From assembly GCF_019084545.1 (NCBI RefSeq), contig NZ_JAHREP010000038.1, forward strand, positions 1 through 37,989: a DNA stretch of 37,989 nucleotides. Reading direction: 5' to 3'. The position numbers and the translations under genes are program-made. How positions within the stretch are numbered: position 1 is the stretch's first letter; each line of letters starts with the position of its first letter. This document shows positions 1-8,614 of this stretch, piece after piece. Below the pieces are notes generated by a model. The model was not told the DNA's origin. It worked only from the letters and a program-made list of their open reading frames with translations, and did no database searches. This stretch comes from Marinobacterium ramblicola. GTDB taxonomy: Bacteria > Pseudomonadota > Gammaproteobacteria > Pseudomonadales > Balneatricaceae.

Positions 1-107
1 TGCACCTCGGCCAGCACCTCACCGGTGGCCGGGTTGCGGGTGAGGAAGGTCTCGCCCGATGTGGCGTTGCGGTACTGGCCGTGAATGTAGAGAGTTTTCT
101 GTTGCAT
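1..107 (-). CDS. betB: Betaine aldehyde dehydrogenase, N-terminal fragment (partial)
   Basis: Only the first 35 codons lie in the window; the gene continues beyond the left edge. The reading begins [18 protein letters not shown] and continues into a segment of the type [13 protein letters not shown], which is the usual N-terminus of BetB. In the known pathway this NAD(P)-dependent aldehyde dehydrogenase oxidises betaine aldehyde to the osmoprotectant glycine betaine in the cytoplasm. The start codon overlaps the betI stop codon (TGATG on the minus strand), so the two genes are translationally coupled, as in betIB operons. The catalytic Cys and Glu lie outside the window and cannot be checked. 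Confidence 0.88.
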   Translation of the reverse strand, partial: MQQKTLYIHGQYRNATSGETFLTRNPATGEVLAEV

Positions 108-754
108 CAGTTTCCGGTCTTGGCTTTGGCCTTGCCCTCAGGTGACAGGCGCTGGTGAAGTTCAAACAGTTCGGAGGGGAGCTGGCGCTCCAGGTAGTCG
201 GTAATGATCGCCAGTGCCAGCCCGGTATCTATCCCCCTGGGGTTGAGTGCGCCGCGCAACCAGATGCCATCGATAAGCGCGGCGATCCCTTTGGCGACGA
301 AGTCAGCCCTCTCCGCGGGAAGCGCTCGCTTCAGCTCACGACGCAGGTGGGAGAGCAGGCGACGCTCGTTGACGCGTTGCAGGCGGAACAGCACCGGGTG
401 ATGCATGGCGTGTGCCCAGAACGCGAGCCAGGTTTTCACAACGCTGGAATCGAGCTGGCGGGGATCGAAGTTGCCGCGCACGATCGCCTTGATCCGCCCG
501 ACGATGTCGTCCGGGTTTGTTGCGGCCAGCTGTTCCTGTACTCCGCTGGACAGATCCTGAAGTACCGAACGCATGGTCGCTTCGATCAAGCCGTCCTTGC
601 CGCCGAAGTAGTGGTTGATGATCCCCGGAGATACATTTGCGGTGCGGCCAATCAGCGCGACACTCGCGCCATGGAAACCCACTTCGTCGACTACCTGCAT
701 CACCGCTTTGATCAGCTGCGGCTTGCGTACCTTGTCCATTCCGACTTTTGGCAT
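107..754 (-). CDS. betI: HTH-type transcriptional repressor BetI (TetR family)
   Basis: This 215-residue protein begins [20 protein letters not shown], very like enterobacterial BetI. A TetR-type helix-turn-helix is seen at about residues 28-52 ([19 protein letters not shown]). The C-terminal half keeps family-typical segments such as [20 protein letters not shown] and [13 protein letters not shown]. In the known system BetI represses the choline-to-betaine genes and choline relieves the repression. It is the first gene of a minus-strand operon with betB, overlapping it by one base at the stop/start. A candidate BetI operator lies just upstream at 771-796, consistent with autoregulation. The length is normal for the family. 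Confidence 0.95.
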   Translation of the reverse strand: MPKVGMDKVRKPQLIKAVMQVVDEVGFHGASVALIGRTANVSPGIINHYFGGKDGLIEATMRSVLQDLSSGVQEQLAATNPDDIVGRIKAIVRGNFDPRQLDSSVVKTWLAFWAHAMHHPVLFRLQRVNERRLLSHLRRELKRALPAERADFVAKGIAALIDGIWLRGALNPRGIDTGLALAIITDYLERQLPSELFELHQRLSPEGKAKAKTGN

Positions 755-1138
755 GTGAATGTGAAACCGTTTATTGATTGAGCGTTTAATAAAAAATACG
801 CAATTCTATCGAGATGTCAAAGTCGGTGATATTTTTAATATGGTATATTTGTCGCCATATGCTTATAAAATATCTTAAATATATTGATATGTTGCGAAAA
901 TATCCTATCGTCTTGATCTGAGAATAATTTGCACTTCGTAAGGGTATGGCGGCCAGCAGGTAGATGGCGAGGTGCTGGGCCAGCGGTCCTGTCCGATTCG
1001 GTACCGGGATGTCGTGCAGTTGTCCGTTAGACGTCGTGAGCTACAGGCGTCCGTTAGCCACCTAATGTTGGTGTATGGGGCATAATGGCTGTTAAGGCGG
1101 GGCAGATGTCTCGGGGTGCAACCCTTGGGACAGTCACA
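755..1138. other. Intergenic region betI-aroA without a recognisable gene
   Basis: Apart from the palindrome at 771-796 no gene is seen here. Bases 780-930 are clearly AT-rich compared with the surroundings and probably hold the betI promoter. From about 930 to 1138 the composition returns to GC-rich. This part holds a 9-bp direct repeat, GTCCGTTAG, at 1022-1030 and 1049-1057. A short minus-strand stretch around 905-1020 has protein-like codons but no start and no family I recognise, so it may be gene debris. Confidence 0.4.
771..796. promoter_or_regulatory. Candidate BetI operator upstream of betI
   Basis: An imperfect palindrome with core ATTGAGCGTTTAAT is centred between 783 and 784, with 10 of 13 base pairs symmetric across 771-796. 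A core close to TTGA-CG-TCAA is, to my recollection, typical of BetI sites. It sits 17 bases upstream of the betI start codon, where a bound repressor would block transcription. The symmetry is seen directly; the assignment to BetI is inference. Confidence 0.5.
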
Positions 1139-1171
1139 GGGCACCCCTGGCGGCGTTGCCTAGGGGCACCC
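1139..1171 (-). terminator. Hairpin downstream of aroA
   Basis: In the minus-strand transcript a 10-bp stem forms between GGGTGCCCCT (from 1171-1162) and AGGGGTGCCC (from 1148-1139), with two G-U wobble pairs and a 13-nt loop. It starts 14 nt after the aroA stop codon. There is no U-tract after it, so it may be a transcript-end stabiliser or a weak terminator and not a classical intrinsic one. Confidence 0.4.
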
Positions 1172-1185
1172 TTTGCAGTGTTGTG

Positions 1186-2463
1186 TCAGGCTGTAATCTG
1201 CTTGAACAGCTCGAAGTACTCGGGGAAGGTTTTCCGGGTGCAGCCAGGATCGTTGATGGTGATCGGCGCGTTGCCGAACGCGGCCAGCGAGAAGCACATC
1301 GCCATGCGGTGGTCGTCATAGGTGTCGATGGCGGCGCTCCGGATCTCGGCCGGCGGCGTGATCTCGATGAAGTCTTCACCCTCGACCACTTCAGCACCCA
1401 CCTTGCGCAGTTCGGTAGCCATGGCGGCCAGGCGGTCGGTCTCTTTTACGCGCCAGTTGTAGACGTTGCGGATCGCGGTGGGGCCATTGGCGAACAGCGC
1501 CGTGGTGGCGATGGTCATCGCTGCATCGGGAATGGCGTTCAGGTCCAGGTCGACACCGTTCAGCTTACCCTTGGTCACTTCGACCCAGGTTGGGCCGTAG
1601 CTGACCCGCGCGCCCATCTTGCCCAGTACCTCGGCGAACGCCTTGTCGCCCTGCACGCTGTCGGAGCCGATGCCATAGACGCGCACAGTGCCGCCGGCGA
1701 TCGCCGCCGCCGCCAGGAAGTAGGAGGCGGAGGATGCATCGCCCTCGACCATTACCTCGCCCGGCGAGCGGTAGGTTTGACCAGCCTTGATGATAAAGCG
1801 CTGGTAGTTGTCGTTGACCACCTCGACACCGAACAGCTTCATGCTGTGCAGGGTGATATCGATATAGGGTTTGGACACCAGTTCGCCATCGACCACGATT
1901 GTCAGGTCTTGGCCGGCCAGAGGTGCTGCCATCAGCAGCGCGGTGAGGAACTGGCTGGAGATGTTGCCCTTGATGCTGACCTCACCGCCATTCAGGCCTC
2001 GCGCGTTGATCCGCAGCGGCGGGAAGCCTTCATCGCCCAGATACTCGATATCGGCGCCCAGCGGACGCAGGGCGTCGACCAGGTCGCGGATCGGCCGCTC
2101 ATACATGCGCGGCTCGCCGGTCAGGGTGAATTCGCCTTGGCCGAGGCAGAGTGCCGCCGTCAACGGGCGCATGGCGGTGCCGGCATTGCCCAGGAACAGC
2201 TCGGCTTTATCTGCCTTGAACGGACCGGCTACACCCTGCACCTTGCAGCTACGGCGGTCTTCGGCGAGCTCATAACGGACGCCGAGTAACGTGAGCGCGT
2301 TGAGCATATGCCGCACATCGTCGCTGTCGAGCAGATTGGTGACCGTTGTTTCGCCCTCGGCCAGTGCCGCCAGCAACAGGATACGGTTGGACAGGCTCTT
2401 CGAGCCGGGCAGCTGTACTTCGCCTGAGGCGTGCGTCAGAGGGGAGAGGGTCAGAGTATCCAT
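1186..2463 (-). CDS. aroA: 3-phosphoshikimate 1-carboxyvinyltransferase (EPSP synthase)
   Basis: This 425-residue enzyme joins shikimate-3-phosphate and phosphoenolpyruvate in the cytoplasmic pathway to chorismate and aromatic amino acids. Visible hallmarks are GSKS at residues 20-23 with Arg27, [10 protein letters not shown] at 91-100, IPDAAMT, the KETDR segment and YDDHRMAM near the C-terminus. Gly95 and Pro100 correspond to E. coli Gly96 and Pro101, so this is a class I type expected to be glyphosate-sensitive. Length matches the family. The gene has no tyrA, cmk or rpsA neighbours here; it stands between betI and ogt on the same strand, and I see no functional link to the choline genes around it. 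Confidence 0.97.
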   Translation of the reverse strand: MDTLTLSPLTHASGEVQLPGSKSLSNRILLLAALAEGETTVTNLLDSDDVRHMLNALTLLGVRYELAEDRRSCKVQGVAGPFKADKAELFLGNAGTAMRPLTAALCLGQGEFTLTGEPRMYERPIRDLVDALRPLGADIEYLGDEGFPPLRINARGLNGGEVSIKGNISSQFLTALLMAAPLAGQDLTIVVDGELVSKPYIDITLHSMKLFGVEVVNDNYQRFIIKAGQTYRSPGEVMVEGDASSASYFLAAAAIAGGTVRVYGIGSDSVQGDKAFAEVLGKMGARVSYGPTWVEVTKGKLNGVDLDLNAIPDAAMTIATTALFANGPTAIRNVYNWRVKETDRLAAMATELRKVGAEVVEGEDFIEITPPAEIRSAAIDTYDDHRMAMCFSLAAFGNAPITINDPGCTRKTFPEYFELFKQITA

Positions 2464-2522
2464 GGTATTCGCTCAAGCCGTATCTATTCTGGGGGACGCA
2501 TAAACTACCCCTAACCGCGGAC

Positions 2523-3002
2523 TCAGTCCAGCGCGCCCTCGAGTCTCAGCAGCAGCTGTTTGATATTCAGGCCGCCACCGTAGCCGACCAGTGCGCCGTC
2601 GGCCCCGATCACCCGATGGCAGGGGATGACAATGGCGATGGGGTTGCGGTTGTTGGCCATGCCGACCGCACGGGCGGCTTTGGGTTTGCCGATGGCGGTG
2701 GCCAGGTCGCCGTAGCTGCGGGTTTCACCGAACGGGATATCGCATAGCCCCTGCCAAACCCGGCGCTGAAACTCGGTGCCCTGTGGGGCGAGGGGGATAT
2801 CGAAACTCTGTCGTTTACCGGCGAAATACTCGCTGATCTGGTGGGCGGCTTCGAGCAGCAGATCGTTGGGCAGCTGTTCAAGCCCTGGGTATTCCAAACG
2901 ACCGAATGCCACCCCGGTCAGCGCCGTATCGCTGGCGACAAGCGTCAGGGTACCGATCGGTAGATCGGTCAGGTGGAGCAGGGTGGTGGCGATCGAACTC
3001 AT
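2523..3002 (-). CDS. ogt: Methylated-DNA--protein-cysteine methyltransferase
   Basis: This suicide DNA-repair protein moves alkyl groups from O6-alkylguanine (and O4-alkylthymine) to its own cysteine. The acceptor motif IPCHRV is present with Cys128, preceded by the helix-turn-helix region with RAVGMANNRNP that flips the base. The N-terminal ribonuclease-like domain covers about residues 1-75. I chose the ATG at 3002 because GGGAG stands a few bases upstream on the minus strand; an in-frame ATG at 3041 would add 13 residues with no family support. At 159 residues it fits the Ogt class without an Ada regulatory domain. It lies upstream of aroA on the same strand with a 59-nt gap. Confidence 0.93.
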   Translation of the reverse strand: MSSIATTLLHLTDLPIGTLTLVASDTALTGVAFGRLEYPGLEQLPNDLLLEAAHQISEYFAGKRQSFDIPLAPQGTEFQRRVWQGLCDIPFGETRSYGDLATAIGKPKAARAVGMANNRNPIAIVIPCHRVIGADGALVGYGGGLNIKQLLLRLEGALD

Positions 3003-3147
3003 GCTCTCTCCCTCTGCAGCAGCGACGTCGATAGGCATCAAAGCACGCGACAGGCCTTAAGCAGGCAGACCTTAAGCAGGATAGTGAAACAGAACCCGCA
3101 AGACAAAACTCTGCCAAGCGGCATGAGTAACCCCTGAGCGTTGATTG

Positions 3148-4908
3148 TCATGCTTTGGGTTCATGAGTGTGTTCTGTCAAAGGTAGGGGCGGGCACTCGT
3201 TAAAGATGCGCGCCGTACAGCGGTCACAGATCGACAGGTTCATCTTGTCGGGCACGCAGGAGGCGATCGCTTCCTCCGTGCTGCCAAAGAATCTCGCCGC
3301 GCCCATTCTGGCCAGCAACCCGGTGCGCTCCAGATCGTCGAGCAGTATCCCCTTGAACGAACTGAACATCAGTTTGCCGCCTTGGGCCTCGATTCGTTCC
3401 GCTTCCTGAATCAGCATCTCCGCCGCCGAGACATCGATAAAGTTGATCCCCTTGCCGATGATCAGGATCAGCGGCGGCCCCTCGCTCATCTTTGCCAGCC
3501 GGCGCAGGTGGGCCTGTATGTGATCGACACAGCCGAAGAACATGGAGCCGTCGATACGGATCATCTGCAGCTGTGGGCACTGTTCCAGGCGGTAGCGCTG
3601 CACGTTACGGATACTGCGCCGCTCGTTGTTCTGCAAGGGGGCCACCGGTATCACCGAGGGGCGGGAGGTGCGGCGCAGGTAAAATGCGATCGACAGAAAC
3701 ACGCCGACATAGATGGAAAATACCGGATTGACCAATAGTGTGGCGGCAAAAGTGGCGGTCAACACGATGCTCTCGGTACGGCTGGCGCGGGCGATCTGGC
3801 GGATATGGGGCATGTCGATCAGATTCCAGGCGATCAACAGTATCGAGCCGGCCATGGCCGGCAGCGGCAGCCAGCCGGTGATATCCGGAATGGTGAACAT
3901 GATGAGCGCGATACACAGGGCACCGAAAATAGCGGCAAGCGGTGTCTGTGCGCCCGAGTCGTAGTTGGCGCCCGAGCGCGTAAAAGAGCCGGATCCGGCA
4001 AAGCAGGAGAACAGGCTGCCGCTGGCGTTGGCGATGCCCTGGCCAAGGAATTCACGGTTGCCATCGATCTGCTGGTGGGAGCGTAGAGCGATGGCACGGG
4101 CGATGCTCACCGCTTCAATAAGCCCCAGCAGCGCCAGAGCAAACGCGCCGGTGGCCAGTGACTCCAGAGTGTCGGCGCTGAATGCCGGGAGGCCGGGAAT
4201 CGGCAGTCCGCCGGGGAGGGCGCCCAGCATCGCGACGCCGTTCTGCTGTGCGTCCAGCAGGTAGCCGGTGAGCGAGCCGATGATCAGTCCCAGCAGAAGG
4301 TGCGGCAGTCTGATGCCCAGTCGGCGGCCGGCTACCCGTAACAGGGCAGCGCTTAGCAGCGTGACCAGGCCGATGGTAAGGGCGATAGGGTTGATCTGGC
4401 CCAGTTGGCGCAACACCTGCGTTAAGGTTGCAAACAGGTCGGCATTGGATGGAACGGACAGCGCCAGCAGGTGCTTGAGCTGACTCGCCGCAATCAAAAA
4501 AGCGGCTCCTGCGGTGAACCCTATGACCACGGTATGCGATATGAAGTTGACCAGCGAGCCGAGGCGAAAGATACCGAAACCGATCTGAATCAGTCCGGTA
4601 AGCAGTGTCAATGTCAGTACCAGTGCGATATAGGTTGCGCTACCCGGTGTCTCCAGAGGACTGACGATACTCAGAATGACTATCGAGATGGCGGCCGCCG
4701 GTCCGGTAATCATATGCCAGGATGAGCCTAGCAGGGCGGCCAGGGCAGTGACGATGATCGCGCTGTACAGGCCGGTTTCAGGTGGCATACCGGCGATCAT
4801 CGCGTACGCCATCACCTGTGGCAGGCCCAGCACGGCCCCGCTCAGGCCCGCCAGTAGATCGGCCCTGAGCTTTTGTCCGGTCAGATCACGCGTCCAGTTG
4901 AGCAGCAT
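3148..4908 (-). CDS. SulP family inorganic anion transporter with STAS domain
   Basis: This 586-residue inner-membrane protein has about 10-12 hydrophobic segments over residues 15-410. It starts with the SulP-like stretch LLAGLSGAVLGLPQVMAYAMIAG. A cytoplasmic STAS domain follows at roughly 440-545, with LILIIGKGINFIDVSAAEML. SulP proteins carry sulfate, bicarbonate or other anions, usually with H+ or Na+; the substrate cannot be read from the sequence. The gene lies downstream of betC and choX on the same strand, so sulfate released from choline-O-sulfate is an attractive substrate (inference). The tail after the STAS domain has four cysteines (551, 561, 564 and 572, including a CxxC), which is unusual for the family and may bind metal or sense redox state. 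Confidence 0.9.
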   Translation of the reverse strand: MLLNWTRDLTGQKLRADLLAGLSGAVLGLPQVMAYAMIAGMPPETGLYSAIIVTALAALLGSSWHMITGPAAAISIVILSIVSPLETPGSATYIALVLTLTLLTGLIQIGFGIFRLGSLVNFISHTVVIGFTAGAAFLIAASQLKHLLALSVPSNADLFATLTQVLRQLGQINPIALTIGLVTLLSAALLRVAGRRLGIRLPHLLLGLIIGSLTGYLLDAQQNGVAMLGALPGGLPIPGLPAFSADTLESLATGAFALALLGLIEAVSIARAIALRSHQQIDGNREFLGQGIANASGSLFSCFAGSGSFTRSGANYDSGAQTPLAAIFGALCIALIMFTIPDITGWLPLPAMAGSILLIAWNLIDMPHIRQIARASRTESIVLTATFAATLLVNPVFSIYVGVFLSIAFYLRRTSRPSVIPVAPLQNNERRSIRNVQRYRLEQCPQLQMIRIDGSMFFGCVDHIQAHLRRLAKMSEGPPLILIIGKGINFIDVSAAEMLIQEAERIEAQGGKLMFSSFKGILLDDLERTGLLARMGAARFFGSTEEAIASCVPDKMNLSICDRCTARIFNECPPLPLTEHTHEPKA

Positions 4909-4981
4909 ACTGTCTATTCGAATTTCTCTTTGGAAAGGGGACTCGGTAAACCTGATACTACCTGATAGTAGCTAGAAAGTC

Positions 4982-5001
4982 GGCCCGGCCAGCACCGGGC
5001 C
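4982..5001 (-). terminator. Hairpin after choX
   Basis: A perfect 7-bp GC stem (GGCCCGG / CCGGGCC) with a 6-nt loop lies 12 nt beyond the choX stop. On the minus strand it is followed by GACTTTCT, only a weak T-run. It probably reduces read-through from betC-choX into sulP and may not abolish it. Confidence 0.5.
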
Positions 5002-5013
5002 TTGGGGGGGCAA

Positions 5014-5958
5014 TCAGTTGATGTCCAGAGAGCCTTTCACGGCGGCCAGTCCCGGCTCACCGTTGAGGGTGGTGACGCCGTCAAGCCAGGCATCAAGAGC
5101 AGCGGGATGTTTCTGGATCCAGTTTCTGGCAGCGAGCACCGGATCCATCCTTTCGTCCAGGATCAGTCCCATGATCTGGTTTTCCATGGTCAGCGTGAAC
5201 TTGAGATTACTTAGCAGTTTACCGACGTTTGCGCACTTGGCGGCGTAGCCGCTGCGGGTAACCGTCTGCACCTCGGCGCCACCGAAGTTCGGGCCGAAGT
5301 ATTTGTCACCACCGGTGAGGTAGTTCATCTCCAGGTTTGTGTTCATCGGGTGCGGTTCCCAACCCAGGAAGACGATGAACTCCTCACGCTTCACCGCGCG
5401 GCGAACCTGGGCCATGACGCCCTGTTCGCCGGACTCTACGACACGCCAATCGCCCAGTTCGAAGTCGTTGGCGTCGACCATGTTCTGTAACAGCTGGTTG
5501 GCGGGCGCGCCGGCTTCGATGCCATAGATGCGCTTGTCGAATTGCTCCGGGAACCTGGCCAGATCGGCGAAATCATGAACACCGGCTTCGTAAGCGTAAG
5601 CGGGAACGGCCAGGGTGAACTTGGCACCCTCCAGATTGACACCAACAATGTCCAAATCGTCTTTGTATTTGTCGATAAACTTCTGCTGTGCCGGCATCCA
5701 GTTACCGAGGAATATGTCGATCTCGTTGTTCTTCATCCCCTCGAAGCCGATGGGTACCGCCAGTGTCTGCACGCGCGGCGCATAGCCCAGGCTATTGAGC
5801 AGCACAGACGCTACGCCGTTGGTGGAGTTGATATCGGTCCAGCCGGGATCGGTCAAGCGGACCTCTTTGCACTCGGCGGGATCGCTGGCGTGAGCCACGC
5901 CGCCCAGCATCAGGGTGCTCATCACCGCAGCGGTCAGCGTTTTATTGAACGTCTTCAT
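5014..5958 (-). CDS. choX: Choline ABC transporter substrate-binding protein
   Basis: This 314-residue periplasmic protein has a signal peptide ending about VAHA at residue 24. It matches the ChoX/OpuAC-type binding proteins. The aromatic cage expected for a quaternary ammonium ligand is visible: Trp40 and Asp42 in DPGWTDI, Trp87 in GNWMPAQ, Tyr121/Tyr123 and Trp200 in FLGWEPHPMN. Cys30 and Cys242 could form a disulfide. In known systems it delivers choline, and weakly acetylcholine or betaine, to an ABC importer. It lies 59 nt after betC on the same strand, a likely operon. No permease or ATPase partner (choW/choV) is in the window, so the import complex must be encoded elsewhere. Confidence 0.92.
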   Translation of the reverse strand: MKTFNKTLTAAVMSTLMLGGVAHASDPAECKEVRLTDPGWTDINSTNGVASVLLNSLGYAPRVQTLAVPIGFEGMKNNEIDIFLGNWMPAQQKFIDKYKDDLDIVGVNLEGAKFTLAVPAYAYEAGVHDFADLARFPEQFDKRIYGIEAGAPANQLLQNMVDANDFELGDWRVVESGEQGVMAQVRRAVKREEFIVFLGWEPHPMNTNLEMNYLTGGDKYFGPNFGGAEVQTVTRSGYAAKCANVGKLLSNLKFTLTMENQIMGLILDERMDPVLAARNWIQKHPAALDAWLDGVTTLNGEPGLAAVKGSLDIN

Positions 5959-6017
5959 CGTCTGGCTACTCCTCGATTACTTGTTGGCTCTCTTGTCTAT
6001 CCTGTTCCATCACCGGT

Positions 6018-7535
6018 TTATTCAACCAGGGGGAAACGTGCCCGCTTCTCCAGATCGTCCAGATCCATGTTGTTGCGCATGTAGCTGATGCTGGCGTCGA
6101 CCATGGGCTGGTGATCCCATTTCGGCTCGATGCCCAGCTTATGGGCTTGAGCGATCATGCGACGCCGCCGCTGGCTGATCAGCACGCGCTGTGTTATCTC
6201 ATGCACATCCCAGCGTGCCTCAGCCTCTTCGCGGAACGCATTCACCCTGTCGGCATGGGCCGGGTCATGCACCAGATTCACCATCTCCTTCGGATCCTGT
6301 GCCAGATTGAACAGCTGATCCGGGTCGCCCTTGCAGCAGATGTACTTGAAGTCGCCGCGGCGGATCATGAACATCGGTGCAACCACCCCTTCGCCGGTGT
6401 ATTCGCCGATCACCTCGTCGTGGCCGCCCTCACCCTTAAGATGCGGCATCAGGCTGCGGCCGTCGATGGGCGTGGCGTATGTGGGCTCCTGTCCGTCGTT
6501 TGCCAGCGCGGTGAAGGTGGGCAGCAGATCCATTGTGGAGATCGATTCGCGCACGCGGCGCGGGGAGAAGCGCTTCGGCGCCCAGGCCAGCATAGGTACC
6601 CGGGTGGACCACTCGAAGTAGGACATTTTGTACCAGAGACCGCGCTCGCCCAGCATGTCGCCGTGGTCGCCGGAGAACACGACGATGGTGTTCTCCTCCA
6701 GTCCCGTCTCCTTTAGCGCCTTGAGCAGGCTGCCGATCTGATCGTCCACATAGCTGACGTTGCCGTAATAGGCGCGACGGGCGTTGCGGATCTGCTGATC
6801 GCTGATCGGCTGAGCGTTCTTCTCGTAGACGTGGTACAGACGCTTGGAGTGTGGGTCCTGCTCGCTGTCGGGAATGGTGACCGAGGGCATATCGATCTCG
6901 TCGTCCGTGTAGCGCTCCCAGTACTCATGCGGCGTGGCGTAGGGGTCGTGCGGATGGGTCATGGAAACGGTCAGGCAGAACGGACGCTGGTCAGTGGAGC
7001 GCACATGTTCATACAGGTAGCGACGGGCGTTGAACACCACCTCATCGTCGAAATCCAGCTGGTTGGTGCGGACGGTGGGGCCTGCCTGGGTGACCGAGGA
7101 CATGTTGTGATACCAAGTTGGACGATTCTCGAAATCGTCCCAGTCCGGGAACCAACCGTAATCCGCCGGATAGATGTCGGTGGTCAGGCGCTGCTCGAAA
7201 CCGTGCAGCTGGTCCGGCCCGCAGAAGTGCATCTTGCCGGAGAGTGCCGTCTTGTAGCCGGCCAGGCGCAGGTAGTGAGCGAAGGTGGGGTAGTCGGCCG
7301 GGAAGTCGGCGGCGTTGTCCCAGGCACCGATACGGGTGGGGAGCTGGCCGGTCATCAGTACATAGCGGCTTGGTGCGCAGAGCGGACTGTTGCAGTAGGC
7401 GGATTCAAATACAACACCTTCCGCGGCCAGTCGGTCAAGATGCGGTGTCTTGGCTACTTTGCCGCCCAGAAACGAGAGGACCGGGGCGGCGAGCTGATCA
7501 GCCATGATGAACAGTATGTTGGGTTGCGACTGCAT
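6018..7535 (-). CDS. betC: Choline-sulfatase
   Basis: This 505-residue type I sulfatase hydrolyses choline-O-sulfate to choline and sulfate. The formylglycine motif CAPSR is at residues 53-57, so Cys53 should be the modified catalytic residue (Cys54 in Sinorhizobium BetC). Metal-site segments ADQ at 12-14 and SGDHGDMLGERG are present, and the C-terminal choline-sulfatase region is complete. No signal peptide is seen, in keeping with a cytoplasmic enzyme. A formylglycine-generating step is needed for activity, and no such enzyme is encoded nearby. The gene heads an operon with choX and is divergent from its LysR regulator, the arrangement known for choline-O-sulfate use. AGAGGTG upstream serves as the ribosome site. 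Confidence 0.95.
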   Translation of the reverse strand: MQSQPNILFIMADQLAAPVLSFLGGKVAKTPHLDRLAAEGVVFESAYCNSPLCAPSRYVLMTGQLPTRIGAWDNAADFPADYPTFAHYLRLAGYKTALSGKMHFCGPDQLHGFEQRLTTDIYPADYGWFPDWDDFENRPTWYHNMSSVTQAGPTVRTNQLDFDDEVVFNARRYLYEHVRSTDQRPFCLTVSMTHPHDPYATPHEYWERYTDDEIDMPSVTIPDSEQDPHSKRLYHVYEKNAQPISDQQIRNARRAYYGNVSYVDDQIGSLLKALKETGLEENTIVVFSGDHGDMLGERGLWYKMSYFEWSTRVPMLAWAPKRFSPRRVRESISTMDLLPTFTALANDGQEPTYATPIDGRSLMPHLKGEGGHDEVIGEYTGEGVVAPMFMIRRGDFKYICCKGDPDQLFNLAQDPKEMVNLVHDPAHADRVNAFREEAEARWDVHEITQRVLISQRRRRMIAQAHKLGIEPKWDHQPMVDASISYMRNNMDLDDLEKRARFPLVE

Positions 7536-7689
7536 GGTGCACCTCTAGGTTGATCGGCCCCAATAGATGAGGGGCTTTGCATTAGAGCGATTTATCTATT
7601 ATCCGGTTTTGAAACCCTGAGCTGATGTTTTCATAGGGTAATAAAGGTGTAAACTGACTAAAAAATGATAGGTTGGATAAGTACAGCTA
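7536..7689. promoter_or_regulatory. Divergent promoter region betC / LysR regulator
   Basis: The 154-bp gap between the divergent betC and LysR genes must hold both promoters. It contains the short inverted repeat GGTTT-TG-AAACC at 7605-7616 and ACCCT/AGGGT arms at about 7614-7639, either of which could be part of a LysR-type site. I could not settle on one T-N11-A box, so the binding position is unproven. Confidence 0.4.
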
Positions 7690-8604
7690 ATGTTATTTTC
7701 AGAACGCCTGCCACCGGTTCAAAGTCTGGTCGTGTTCGAGGCGGCGGCTCGGCACTTAAGTTTTACCGGCGCCGCTCGAGAACTGGGCACCACCCAGTCT
7801 GCGGTCAGTCAGCAGGTACGGGCGCTGGAAAACCAGCTGGAGCTGCCGTTGTTCATACGTGTTTATCGCGGCGTTGAGCTCACTGAAGAGGGGCTTATCT
7901 TGCGGCAGGCGGTGGAGGAGGGGCTTCACCGTATTGCTGCGGCACTCGAGCAGTTGCAGTTCAGACGTCAGCATCAGCGGCTCGATGTGGCCACCGATTT
8001 TGCGTTGGCGGCGTATTGGTTGATGCCGAGGCTACCCCATTTCAGAGCCCTCCATCCCGAAGTGGATGTGCGGCTGGTTACCTCGCAGAGCTGGACTCCC
8101 GCCGATGCTCGGGAGGTAGACGTGGCGATCGCGTTCTTCAGTCAATCTCCCTGGGTTTCCGGTACTCAACTGCTGTTTCCGGAAACGGTGTTCCCGATCT
8201 GCAGCCCGGCGTTTCAGGCCGAACTGGGCGAGTTGCACTCAGCCGATGAGCTGGCGGATGTTCCGCTGCTCGGGTTACGTTCGGCGCCAGGGGGCGGCTG
8301 GCTCGACTGGCCCAAAGTGATGGCATCTCTTGGAGCGACACGGGTTCCCGGGGAGCCGGTTCTGACGTTCGACAACTACACTTTGCTTATTCAAGCAGCG
8401 TTGGCCGGGCAGGGGGTGGGCCTGGGCTGGGGGACGTTGGTCGATGACCTGGTAGAACGGGGCCTGCTCGTCGCGATGCGTCAATTTACCCTGAGCACCG
8501 AAGGGGGCTACTTTCTGATCGAACCCAAGCCCCACGAGCCGGTAAACGCGAAACGGCATTTCATCCAGTGGTTGCTGGACACTCAACAGACCGATGGCAG
8601 ATAA
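7690..8604 (+). CDS. LysR-family regulator of choline-sulfate utilisation
   Basis: This 304-residue LysR-type protein has its winged helix-turn-helix at about residues 20-65 (SFTGAARELGTTQSAVSQQV) and an effector-binding domain from about 95 to 295. It is divergent from betC, the position of the known choline-sulfate regulators, so it most likely activates betC-choX in response to choline-O-sulfate or choline (inference from position and family). Its last bases overlap the candidate ribosome site of the ABC exporter that follows, so the regulator is also the first gene of a + strand unit reaching 12033. The HTH sequence resembles the GcvA-like branch of the family. Confidence 0.9.
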   Translation: MLFSERLPPVQSLVVFEAAARHLSFTGAARELGTTQSAVSQQVRALENQLELPLFIRVYRGVELTEEGLILRQAVEEGLHRIAAALEQLQFRRQHQRLDVATDFALAAYWLMPRLPHFRALHPEVDVRLVTSQSWTPADAREVDVAIAFFSQSPWVSGTQLLFPETVFPICSPAFQAELGELHSADELADVPLLGLRSAPGGGWLDWPKVMASLGATRVPGEPVLTFDNYTLLIQAALAGQGVGLGWGTLVDDLVERGLLVAMRQFTLSTEGGYFLIEPKPHEPVNAKRHFIQWLLDTQQTDGR

Positions 8605-8614
8605 GGAGTACCGC

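Noticed and set aside
905-1020. Minus-strand protein-like stretch
   Set aside because: A short run with plausible codons but no start, no ribosome site and no family; too little to call a gene or pseudogene.
1022-1057. 9-bp direct repeat GTCCGTTAG as an insertion-sequence target duplication
   Set aside because: Only 18 bases separate the copies and there are no terminal inverted repeats or transposase, so nothing supports an element.
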